A DNA stretch of 64,000 bases, taken from NCBI GenBank assembly GCA_013306675.1, contig JABLUY010000196.1, forward strand, positions 1 to 64,000, written 5' to 3'. The stretch comes from Thraustochytrium sp. TN22 (taxonomy: Eukaryota > Sar > Bigyra > Thraustochytrida > Thraustochytriidae). Both the position numbers and the translations under genes were made by a program. Under the pieces are notes generated by a model, which ran no database searches, was not told where the DNA came from, and saw only the letters and a list, made by a program, of their open reading frames with translations. This document shows, piece after piece, positions 37,231 to 46,300 of this stretch; position 1 is the first letter of the stretch, and every line of letters begins with the position of its first letter.

Positions 37231-38044
37231 GTCTCTGACCCTGACCGAGACTGTGAAAAGCATTCTCTACTTTACCACGTTCTTCAAAACTTCAACTTGA
37301 CAGCGCCGCAGACGTCCATCCATGGCTAACGTTAGTTATCTTCCACGATCCATCCCGCAAGCTCACACCGTGCCACGCCACACGGCTACATGAGCGCATC
37401 CGCACGGCCACTTTGGAGCCTTTGCTGCAGAGCCTGGCTTCCGCGGATGACGACCAAGACCTGCAGCTCGCGCTCGCGCAGGTCCACGCCGCGCGCTGCA
37501 CTGGTGCTGGCAAGGCACCTCCCAGACTCCGTCGCTCCTTCGAGCACGCACTGCACTGCAGCGTCCCCAGTCACCGTCACTGAGCGGGATCACAGCACAC
37601 GCCGCGCAGCCGCACCCTGCGCCACCCTGAGCACCCTCGCCGGCCGTGTCTACGCCAGTGTCGACGGCGGGCGCGCTTCGCCGCCAGGCGCGCCGCCTGG
37701 GAGCCATCCGAGTCGAGCTCGGCTGCGCCGCGCCTCCCTCCCCGCGCCTCGCGCGCGCGGGCGGCGCGCGGCGGCGCGCGGCGCGGCGCGGGCGCGGCGG
37801 CGCGGCGGCGCGGCAAGGGCGATCGATCGCGCCGAGCGCGGCGGCCAGGCGCGGGGCGAGGCGGGGCGGGGCGAGCGGGCTTGGCGGGGCGGCGGCGGCG
37901 GTGGTTGGGCGGCGGGCGGCCAGCTGAGCAGCGAGAGGAGGAGAGGAGAGGAGGAAGGAGAGGCGGCAGAGAGAGAGAGAGAGGAGGAGGGAGGAGAGGC
38001 GGGTGGATCGCGGGCGCGCGGGGCGGCAGAGCGCTCGGGCGAGG
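37231..38044. promoter_or_regulatory. Region upstream of eIF3L
   Basis: About 800 bp. The first part is the 3' end of the DENN gene. The last ~350 bp is purine- and GC-rich (GAGAGG-type runs near 37930-38000) and likely the eIF3L leader. No gene was seen. Confidence 0.4.
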
Positions 38045-39646
38045 ATGGCGTCGTTCGCGGAGGAGGGGTTCGGGCAGGGCGAGGGGTACGATGAGGGCGG
38101 CGAGTACGGCGGCGGCGAGTACGGCGAGTACGGCGGCGGCGAGTGCGGGGAGGACTACGGCGATGGCCTCGCGAGCGACTTCAACCTGCTGGACCGCGTG
38201 CGCACGTTCGTGCAGGACTTCCACGCGAAGCTGAACGCGAACAAGGTGCTGGACGTGCGCAACCTGTACTGCAAGGAGTGGTCCAGCATCACGAGCGCGT
38301 ACTACAAGGACACGGAGTGGCCGCGCGCGGACGAGGTGGCCGGCCTGTGCGAGAACGACCAGACGTTCCTGCTCTTCTACAAGGAGCTGTACTACAGGCA
38401 CATCTTCGTGAACTGCGAGCCGCTCATCCACCACCGGTTCGAGTCGTGGAACAACTACCGCGCGCTCTTCGACAAGGTGCTGGAGGACGACGAGCTGCGC
38501 GGCCAGCTGCTGCCGAGCGAGTGGGTCAACGACATGGTGGACGAGTTCCTCTACCAGTTCCAGGACTTTTGCCGCTACAAGCACGACCTCGGCAGCCTGT
38601 CCGAGGACGAGAGCCGCCTGCTCGAGGAGAACCCCAATGTGTGGGCGACCGAGACGGTGCTGGGGTACCTGACGTCGTTCGTGCAGAAGTCCGGCATCGT
38701 GGGCATGCTGGAGGCCAGCAGTAACCTTCAGGGCGCGCGCCTCAACGTGCTGCAGTCGCTCGGCTACTTTAGCATCTTCGGCCTCTGCCGCATGAACTGC
38801 CTGCTCGCCGACTACCGCCGCGCCGTCTCGGTGCTCTCGCCGGTCGACACCGACGACAAGCGCGCGCTCTTCACGCGCGTGCCGGGCTGCCACGTCACGC
38901 TCTTCTACTACCTCGGCTTCGCCTACCTCATGATGAGGAGGTATGCCGACGCCATGGCCGTCTTCTCGGCCGTCCTGCTCGCGCACCGCGGCGCGTCTAA
39001 GGACCGCAACACCTCCTTCGCTGACGGCCAGATCCACGGCAAGTACGACCGCATTCGCGCGCTTGCCGCCATGGCCACCTCGCTCAGCCCCGGCATGCGC
39101 GTTGATCAGCAGGTGCAGTTCGCCATTGCCGAGAAGCACGCTGACAACCTCAGCATGCTCAACAAGCGCGACGAGTCCACCTTCGAGTCGCTCTTCAGCT
39201 ATGCGTGCCCCAAGTTCATCGTCCCGGGCAACCCCAACTACCACGACCTGGCCAACCGCCACCAGGAGGCCTACCGCCTGCAGCTCAAGCTCTTCCTCTA
39301 CGAGGTGCGCCAGCAGGCCGCGCTCCCCACCATCCGTTCGTACCTGCTGCTGTACACCTCCATCCCCATCACCAAGCTCGCCAAGTTCTGCGAGATGCAG
39401 CCCGAGCGCTTCCGCGAGTATCTTTGCCTGCTCAAGTCCACCGCCAACCAGACGGTGCACCAGGACGGCACTCCGGCGCTCGATGGCTCCCTTATGGTTG
39501 TCAACGACATCCACTTCTTCATCGTCGGTGACATGGTCTTCATGGACGAGACCAAGCAGCCCCAGCGATTCGCCCAGTATTTCATGACCTACGCGCTCAA
39601 GTTCCAGCAGACCATCGACGACATGGCCGAGCTCAAGGCCCGTTAG
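38045..39646 (+). CDS. EIF3L: Eukaryotic translation initiation factor 3 subunit L
   Basis: A 533-residue subunit of the eIF3 complex, which recruits the 40S ribosome to mRNA. After a short Gly/Glu/Tyr-rich N-terminus (EYGGGEYGEYGGGE), the whole length aligns by eye with eIF3l. Landmarks are FLLFYKELYYRHIF, HRFESWNNYRALFD, SEWVNDMVDEFLYQFQDFC, LGYFSIFGLCRMNCLLADY, CHVTLFYYLGFAYLMMRRY, FIVPGNPNYHDLANRHQEAY and the PCI-like end IPITKLAKFCEMQPERF. The frame is open upstream from a GTG at 38003, but MASFAEEGFG at 38045 is the first ATG. Codon use is strongly GC-biased. It is convergent with the sulfatase gene. Confidence 0.95.
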   Translation: MASFAEEGFGQGEGYDEGGEYGGGEYGEYGGGECGEDYGDGLASDFNLLDRVRTFVQDFHAKLNANKVLDVRNLYCKEWSSITSAYYKDTEWPRADEVAGLCENDQTFLLFYKELYYRHIFVNCEPLIHHRFESWNNYRALFDKVLEDDELRGQLLPSEWVNDMVDEFLYQFQDFCRYKHDLGSLSEDESRLLEENPNVWATETVLGYLTSFVQKSGIVGMLEASSNLQGARLNVLQSLGYFSIFGLCRMNCLLADYRRAVSVLSPVDTDDKRALFTRVPGCHVTLFYYLGFAYLMMRRYADAMAVFSAVLLAHRGASKDRNTSFADGQIHGKYDRIRALAAMATSLSPGMRVDQQVQFAIAEKHADNLSMLNKRDESTFESLFSYACPKFIVPGNPNYHDLANRHQEAYRLQLKLFLYEVRQQAALPTIRSYLLLYTSIPITKLAKFCEMQPERFREYLCLLKSTANQTVHQDGTPALDGSLMVVNDIHFFIVGDMVFMDETKQPQRFAQYFMTYALKFQQTIDDMAELKAR

Positions 39647-39795
39647 AAGACACACCATCACCATGACAGCTCACTGTGCTAGGCTAGCGACCAAGCAAAG
39701 CTGCCACGCGCCGGCGAGATTCCGAGATCAAGACTTCTTCTTCCTCTTGCCGCGACTTTTCCCCTTTTCATCATCATCACCACCACCACCACGAC

Positions 39796-39796
39796 C

Positions 39797-39828
<32 letters not shown>

Positions 39829-39829
39829 C
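39796..39829. repeat. (CAA)n trinucleotide run in the 3' spacer
   Basis: About 11 CAA units, preceded by CAC/CAT units, between the convergent eIF3L and sulfatase genes. No coding frame is supported in this 264-bp spacer. Confidence 0.95.
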
Positions 39830-39910
39830 CGTGCCGCCATGGGTGTGCTCGCTCTCATTGACTGACCTACGACCTGTGTCATTTACCCGAGCCTCGGCGG
39901 TTCCCTTTTT

Positions 39911-41539
39911 CTATTGATTCTCCTTGGCGAACGAGAGAGAAAAGTAGCCCGGAAGCTTCCCCATGGAGCGGGTCGCACGCGCTATCCGGTTTTCGAGCTT
40001 GGCGCAAATGGCAGTCTTCGTCGAGTGACCATTGCTGCGAATCTCGCGGATCCCGTTTCGGGCGAGGCGCCGTGACGCTTGTGACAACCTTGGCCGGTAA
40101 CACGCGTCCTCAGCCGGCCACAGGTCGAGGTTGTAAAGCAGCGACATCTGCGACGGGTTATACTTCAATCCGTTGCACCGCAGCGCGTGCTTGCCGGCGG
40201 TGTCCTCGATGAGAATTGGCTGGCCTTCACGGATATCCATGGTCTTGGCCGCATCGATGTCACACATGACAGGCCACACACTGAAGCTGTCTTGGCCCGC
40301 ACCCTCGGGCCGCCTCACCTTGATCATGTCCGCGAAGGTTGCCATGAGGTCCACTTGGCTCACAGGCTCGTCCCAGGTCAAGCCGCCCTTGATCACGTCC
40401 GGCCAAGACATGATGAAGGGCACGCGGTGGCCGCCCTCGTAGAGGGAGCGCTTGCCGCCCGCAAAACCGGCCGTGGTGTCAAAGCCGCCGGTGTAGAACT
40501 TCGCCTTGCCTTCGGTGCCGTTGTCGCTCGAGTAGACGATGAGGGTATTGTCGAGGATACCCAGTTCCTCCAGCATGGACTTGATCTGACCCAGTCGGAA
40601 GTCGATCTCCTCCAGGACATCGGAGTGCTCGCCATACGACGTGGTGCCCTTGAAGTTCGGGTGCGGCGCGTGCGGCACATGCGGGCCATTCACCGCCAGG
40701 TAGAGAAAGAAAGGCTGCGAAGCGTCCCGAGCCCGATGCTCGGTGATCATCGCGATTGCTTCGTACGTGAAGTTGGACATGGCGTACTCCTCGCGGAAGC
40801 TCTTACCAACGGAGATATCGCCTCTTTTGGACGAATACGGCCTCTGGAGGCTGAACGTGTTGCAGCGCTTGTCCTGCTCGGCGGGACACGACTCGTGTCC
40901 ACGGTGATACTTTGCCGTCCTCCATACCGGGGGCTCCGTGAAGCTGTCGCCGCGGATGTAGGCGAGGTAGCCGTAGTTCATCGACGCAGGGATGCCAAAG
41001 AACTCGTCAAAGCCGGCATCGAGCGGCCCACCCCTTATCTCCCCTCTTTCGAGGTCTTCCGGCATGTCCATGCCGAGGTGCCATTTACCGGACATCATAG
41101 TATGGTAGCCGGCATCGCGAAAGAGCGAAGCCAGCGTGTAGTAGCCCCGCACCATCGGGTCGCCATCGGCGTCAATGGAGCCACCCTCCGGCCTGGCCCG
41201 GTATGCGTAGGTGCCGGTAAGCATGGCGAAGCGCGACGGAGTGCAGACCGTCGCTGCGCTGTGGCCGTCAGTGAGCTCAAGCCCGCTGGCTGCCAGAGCC
41301 TCCAGGTTCGGCGTTTTCACGACGTGTGTGTTGAACTTGGACCGCTCCCCGTAGCCTTGGTCATCGGTGTAGAAGATGATCACGTTGGGCCTTTGCGCCT
41401 TTTCACATACAGATGTGGCAAGCGTTCTCGCTTTCTCCTCGACCTGCCGCCCCGCGTCAGGGCCAGTGGCGGCCACGCTCGCGGATACGTTCGCGGCGAT
41501 CCTCACTGCAACGATGATGGAGCTCCAAGGCAATCGCAT
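39911..41539 (-). CDS. Secreted or lysosomal sulfatase (arylsulfatase family)
   Basis: A 542-residue formylglycine-type sulfatase that hydrolyses sulfate esters. A hydrophobic N-terminus (LPWSSIIVAVRIAANVSAS) suggests a signal peptide. RPNVIIFYTDDQGYG supplies the metal-binding Asp pair. The active-site signature CTPSR lies near residue 99, where the Cys would be converted to formylglycine. MMSGKWHLG, VNGPHVPHAPHP and VYSSDNGTEG complete the catalytic set, and GGKRSLYEGGHRVPFIMSWP is the usual downstream block. All key residues are intact. Base composition and codon choice are less GC-biased than in eIF3L next door, and there are no introns, which would fit gene transfer or faster evolution. 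The start is the first ATG (MRLPWSS); upstream codons lack ATG. Confidence 0.88.
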   Translation of the reverse strand: MRLPWSSIIVAVRIAANVSASVAATGPDAGRQVEEKARTLATSVCEKAQRPNVIIFYTDDQGYGERSKFNTHVVKTPNLEALAASGLELTDGHSAATVCTPSRFAMLTGTYAYRARPEGGSIDADGDPMVRGYYTLASLFRDAGYHTMMSGKWHLGMDMPEDLERGEIRGGPLDAGFDEFFGIPASMNYGYLAYIRGDSFTEPPVWRTAKYHRGHESCPAEQDKRCNTFSLQRPYSSKRGDISVGKSFREEYAMSNFTYEAIAMITEHRARDASQPFFLYLAVNGPHVPHAPHPNFKGTTSYGEHSDVLEEIDFRLGQIKSMLEELGILDNTLIVYSSDNGTEGKAKFYTGGFDTTAGFAGGKRSLYEGGHRVPFIMSWPDVIKGGLTWDEPVSQVDLMATFADMIKVRRPEGAGQDSFSVWPVMCDIDAAKTMDIREGQPILIEDTAGKHALRCNGLKYNPSQMSLLYNLDLWPAEDACYRPRLSQASRRLARNGIREIRSNGHSTKTAICAKLENRIARATRSMGKLPGYFSLSFAKENQ

Positions 41540-42511
41540 CGTGCGACTCTTTGCTTTCTGCCGCAATCCTGCCACCCCACCAAACCACGCGCTCTCAAGT
41601 GCTGCCCATGCGCCTGCTCACGCGCCGCGGACAGGACTGCACTGACCGCGGACTGGATCCGAACAGCCTCTGGCTTTGCCGCGAAACGAAGAGACCGAGT
41701 CCGCGCGGAGGGTGCGCAGCGTCATCCGTGACTACCAGGCGTTGCGCGCCGCGCGGCGGCCGCGGCAGCATTCACAGCGCGGAGCCCTCGGCACTCATGG
41801 CAAGCTCTGGGCTTGCTGTGCGCGGGAGCGCCCGAATGCCAGGATGATGAACTGTCAGCACGTTTGCACAGCACGCATGCTGGCTTCACCTCGGGCGCAC
41901 TGATCGAAGCAGAACCCCTGGGCAACACCGGTATACAAGCAGCGGATCCTGGCGAGGCCTGCCTGGCTCGATCAGATCAATGGATAAAGCTCTGACGAGT
42001 ACGACAGCCTCCATGCCATCGGCAAGTGCTGTGCTACGTAAGCCACGGCTCATTTCCCAAGCGCAACGTCACGCAAGATCCACGTGGTTGACGGCAACTT
42101 TACCTCGCTAACAAGCGATAGAAAACCCCGGCAAAGCCCATCGCTGGCCTGATCGCCACGACGACGCGGCTCTGACTGAGAACTTTTTCTGCTCAGCCAA
42201 GGCAATGTCGAAAGACTTTCTTGCGGGGAAGCGCGCTGCACTGGGTCCTCCCTGTCAAGAAGCGGCCTTCTCTGCTGCTCTGCGCTGCTCTGCGCTGCTC
42301 CGTACTGCGCGTCCGCGCCCTGCGTGGCCTCGTCCTCGTCCTCCTCCTCGTCCTCGTCCTCGTCCTCCTCGTCCTCGTCCTCGTCCTCCTCCTCCTCCTC
42401 CGCCTTGGGCTCCTCGTCGTTGGCGGCTCGCGCTGCCAGTGCCAAGCAGTCGCCCAAGGCAGGCGGGCGCGCGGCGGGCGCGGGCGGCGGCGGCGGCGGG
42501 CGCGAGGCGCG
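41540..42511. promoter_or_regulatory. Divergent upstream region of the sulfatase and CBP20 genes
   Basis: About 1 kb with no supported gene. A CTCGTC/CCTCCT pyrimidine tract (about 42327-42408) lies ~100-185 bp before the CBP20 ATG. Confidence 0.4.
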
Positions 42512-43264
42512 ATGGCGGCGCTGCTGGAGCAGACGCGGCCGGTGCCGGCGCGCGAGTACTTCGACAAGACAGTGTTCTCGTCGCTGGGCGAGCATCGCGC
42601 CGCCAAGGCGACGTCCAGCACCGTGTACGTGGGCGGGCTGTCGGAGTTCACCATGGAGCAGCAGCTGCACGCGCTGTTCTCGCGGTGCGGCACGGTGCGT
42701 AGGGTCATCATGGGGCTGCACAGGGTGGACCGCAAGCCGTGCGGCTTCTGCTTTGTGGAGTTCGAGAAGCGCCAGGCCGCTCTGAGCGCCGAGCGCGTGC
42801 TGTCCGGGCTGACCTTCGACGGCAAGGTCATCAAGGTGGAGATCGACCCGGGCTTCAGGGAGGGCAGGCAGTTCGGCAGGGCACGTAGCGGCGGTCAGAT
42901 GCAGGAGGAGCGCCGCCGCGAGCAGCAGGGCCATGTCGCGCTCGGCTTTGGCGGGGCGCCGATGCCGCAGGGCGCGCGCGGCGGTCGCAACCGCCGCAAC
43001 CGCCGCGGCCGCGGCGGCGGCGGCCATGATGACGCTCGCAGCCTCCCGCCAGTCTCTGCGGCGGCTGTGCCGGCCTCCTACGCGCCGGCACCGGGCTCGA
43101 GGGCGGTGCCCAAGTCCGACGCCGAGGCGCCGCCCAAGCGGCCCCGGCTCGGGTCCAACGATAGCGCTGCGTCGGACGACGAGGCGGAGATGCAGCGCCG
43201 GCGCGACCGGCGGCGCAGGCGGAGGCGGCGCGATGACTCGGACTCGGACTCGGACTCGGACTAG
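42512..43264 (+). CDS. NCBP2: Nuclear cap-binding protein subunit 2 (CBP20)
   Basis: A 250-residue homologue of CBP20, the RRM subunit of the nuclear cap-binding complex that binds the m7G cap of nascent RNA. The N-terminal helix (YFDKTVFSSLGE) and RRM (about residues 35-115) contain STVYVGGLSEFTMEQQLHAL (RNP2) and KPCGFCFVEFEKRQ (RNP1). They are followed by the family tail DPGFREGRQFGRARSGGQ that closes over the cap. Human CBP20 has 156 residues. The extra ~95 here are an RG/RN-rich stretch, a basic nuclear-signal-like patch (PPKRPRLGS) and a basic run ending in Ser-Asp repeats. It ends 75 bp from the convergent CCDC180-like gene. Confidence 0.92.
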   Translation: MAALLEQTRPVPAREYFDKTVFSSLGEHRAAKATSSTVYVGGLSEFTMEQQLHALFSRCGTVRRVIMGLHRVDRKPCGFCFVEFEKRQAALSAERVLSGLTFDGKVIKVEIDPGFREGRQFGRARSGGQMQEERRREQQGHVALGFGGAPMPQGARGGRNRRNRRGRGGGGHDDARSLPPVSAAAVPASYAPAPGSRAVPKSDAEAPPKRPRLGSNDSAASDDEAEMQRRRDRRRRRRRRDDSDSDSDSD

Positions 43265-43339
43265 GCCTACGGGCCTGCTGGCTTATTCAGTCTGATCAGG
43301 AAACAAAGGAATGATTGTAGTGAACCCTAACAGGCATCC

Positions 43340-46300
43340 TCACGTGGAGGACAGCGCAGTAAGCTTGGTGAGCTGCGCTTGCCAGTGCGCGGCCCAGCGG
43401 TCCTCCTCGTGCCAGAGGCTGCGGAACTTGGCGTCAACGTCCGACGAGGCCTGGCGGAGCCACTCGACAAAGGCGTCGTATGCGCGGTGCCGCTCGAGAA
43501 CCGCGCCGCGATGCTGCACCGTGTTGAGCGTCTCCACGGCGCCCACGAGCGGATCGGTGTTTGACGCCTCCTCGTGCTGGCCGTCCGCCGTCGAGGCCGC
43601 CGCATCCGTCTCCTCGGTGCCCTCGGTGCCCTCGGCACCCAGCGCGCGGCGCGCGGCACAGAGCGCGAGGAGCTCGCTCTGCTCCAGCACGGGCCAGATC
43701 TTGGTCGCGATGCCACGCGGATTCGTCGCAGCGCCGTCGGTGTCATCGTCGGGCGCCGCCAGGCCCGCGTTCTTGGCTTCGGCCTTGAGGCGTGCCTTGC
43801 GCAGCTTGCGAAGGCCCATGCGCTTGGTGACCACCTCCTCGTCGCCCGGCAGAGCGTTGAGATCCCCGGGGAGCACCGTGGTGTCAAGCAAGCGCAGCAG
43901 TGTGCTGGACGTGAGCTGCAGCGAGCTCGCGAATGTCTTGGCCTCGGCACGCAGCGCATCCAAAATGCCAGCGTGCGTAGCCGCGAGATGCTCGCGCGAC
44001 GTGTGCAGGCGGTCGTCCTCGCTCGCGCACAGCTGCGCGAGGTCGGCCTTGTGGTTCGGGTCGCCCATGATGGGCCGCAAGAGCTTGCTGTGGCCCTCGC
44101 GCATGCGCTCGCAGCGGCGGAAGTGGTCTGCAAAGCTGGACTCCAGGTCCTCTCGCGCCACGTCTCCCCGGCGTTGCGCACGAAGGACGAGATGCTGCAG
44201 CGCCACGCCAGGCGCGTCCAAGAAGAGGTCCTGTGCACGATTCACCTGGTCGCGCAAACGGCGCGAGGCGTCCTCGCGCGCCTGCCGCCCCTTGTCTTGA
44301 AAGTCGCGCAAGAAAAGAACCAGGGACTCAGGGAGCAGCTCGCCATCCGGGTGCAGACGCTTCCCTGACTCCAGCAGCTCGCTCATCATCCCCTCCGCCT
44401 CGAAGAGGTCGGTGGTGTCCTTGCGGCACTGCGTCTCGGCGGCCACCACGACCGCCTCAAAGGTGGCGCCCGGGTCCGCCGAGGTCGCCATGGCAACCGC
44501 CACTGCGTCCTCGTCCATGCCCTCGTTGACGAGTTCGTCCGGAAGATCCTGCAGCACGCAGGCCTCCGGCACGGGAACTACCTCCGGGTCACGGAAGAAC
44601 TCCAGGTACTTTGCTCGCCGCCATAAGCACTTGCGCACCGCATCCATGAGCTCCTTGATGCGCGTGCTCAGCGGCCGCTCATGCTCCAGTGCCTCCTGCG
44701 CGTCGGTCTCTCGCACCAGCTGCTGCAGTTCCTGGAGCAGGCCGTCAATAAAAGCCTCGGCCTTGTTGGATCGCGCGATCTCGGAACGCAGGCGTTCTTG
44801 CGCCTTGCGCCGTGGCGCGCCGTACTTGCGACCTAGGCCTTCGCGCACCGACAACGTCTGCAGGCACCGCTCAAAGTCGCGCGCACACTCGGTGGACATG
44901 TTCACGCGCACGTCCTTGATGAGGCCAAAGAGCTCATTCAGCTCTTCGGCGCGGGCCTGAATGTCTCGAAGCAGCGTTTCCTCAACCGCAGCCAGCGCGC
45001 GCTTCTCGATCTCAATCTCGTCCTCGTTGTAATCGCCGCCCGCTTCAAAGGGTGTGCACGATGCGATGAACTGCCGGTTCATGTCGAGCAGCTCGTTATT
45101 GCGCCGCACAAACGGCATGAGCGCCTCCTTCTCCTCCTCCATGGCGCTCTTGAAGCTCGCCGCTGCGTCCTTGGCCTTTTTGGCCAGACCCTGAAGCGCT
45201 GCAGCGTTGCTCTGCGCCTCCAGATGCAGCCGCAGCCCGTTCATGTACTGCTTGAACTTGCGCAACGCCTCGCGTGTCTTGACCACGCGCCGCTCAAAGG
45301 TCTGGCCCTGCGACTTGTTGCGCAGCTGCACAGCGCGCACGTGTCGGTCGTGCCGCTGCTGGTGTTGCAGCAGCTCGCCTGCGCGAGGCTGTTGAAACTT
45401 GACATCCGTGCGGCCCTTGCGTGGCCAGTGCAGGCGGAGCCGCTCCTCTAGTTCCTCCGTGTACTCGTCGCAACGCTCCGAGCACACGCGCTGCATCTCT
45501 GCCTCTCGCGCCGCGCGCGCCGCGCACAAGGTCACAAGCACCGCGTTGCGGAGGCGCTCCACGAGCTCGCCCACGAGCTCTGTGCTCACGTGCAGTGACG
45601 GCCACCGCGGCAGGTCGGCCCGCGCCTCTTCGCATGCAGGCTCCTGCTCCAAGGCGTCGGCCTCGACGCTCGCCGAGCGCTCTACGTCCTCGTCGCCCTG
45701 CGACACACGGGCCGACTGCGCATCGCCGGGGCTCGAGTCCTCTGCGTCGTCGGCATTCACCGGCTGCTGGACTGCCTCCAAAGTCTGCCCGTCCTCGTCC
45801 TCGCCCGGCCCGTCCTTCTCTTCGTCCTCTTTGTGTTCCCCGTTCTCCTCTTCGTCTTCCTCTTCGTCTTCTTCTTCCTGCTCAGAGTCGGCGTCCAGAA
45901 ACCGAGGTACCTTGAGCAGCTCCTGCGCCACCTCCTCCGTCGGGACGGTCTGCACAAAACGGTACTTGCCCTGGAAGGTCAGCATGGCCGGACCTTTGGC
46001 CATCGGCTCGACTTCGTCGGTCGGTTCCGTCTCGGCTTCGCTGGCGTCTTCTCCGGTCAACGCAGTCGTGGACGGGTCTGCACTGCCATCCGCGCCCATG
46101 TCTTTTTCTACTGCTTCGGCAGCTTCCGTCGCATCCGCAACAGGAGGATCCTCCCGCTCCTGATTAGGCTCGTTCGATGCCTCGTCCTTCGCATCCTGCA
46201 TCCTATTTTCCTCCTCGGTGCTGCCATTTGCTGCGTCCTCGACGGCTGCATCTTGGGTGGACACCGGCAGCGTTGCGGTCTCTACCACGTGCTCAAAGCC

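Noticed and set aside
37577-39664. 695-codon minus-strand frame
   Set aside because: Antisense to eIF3L, which is certain; composition effect.
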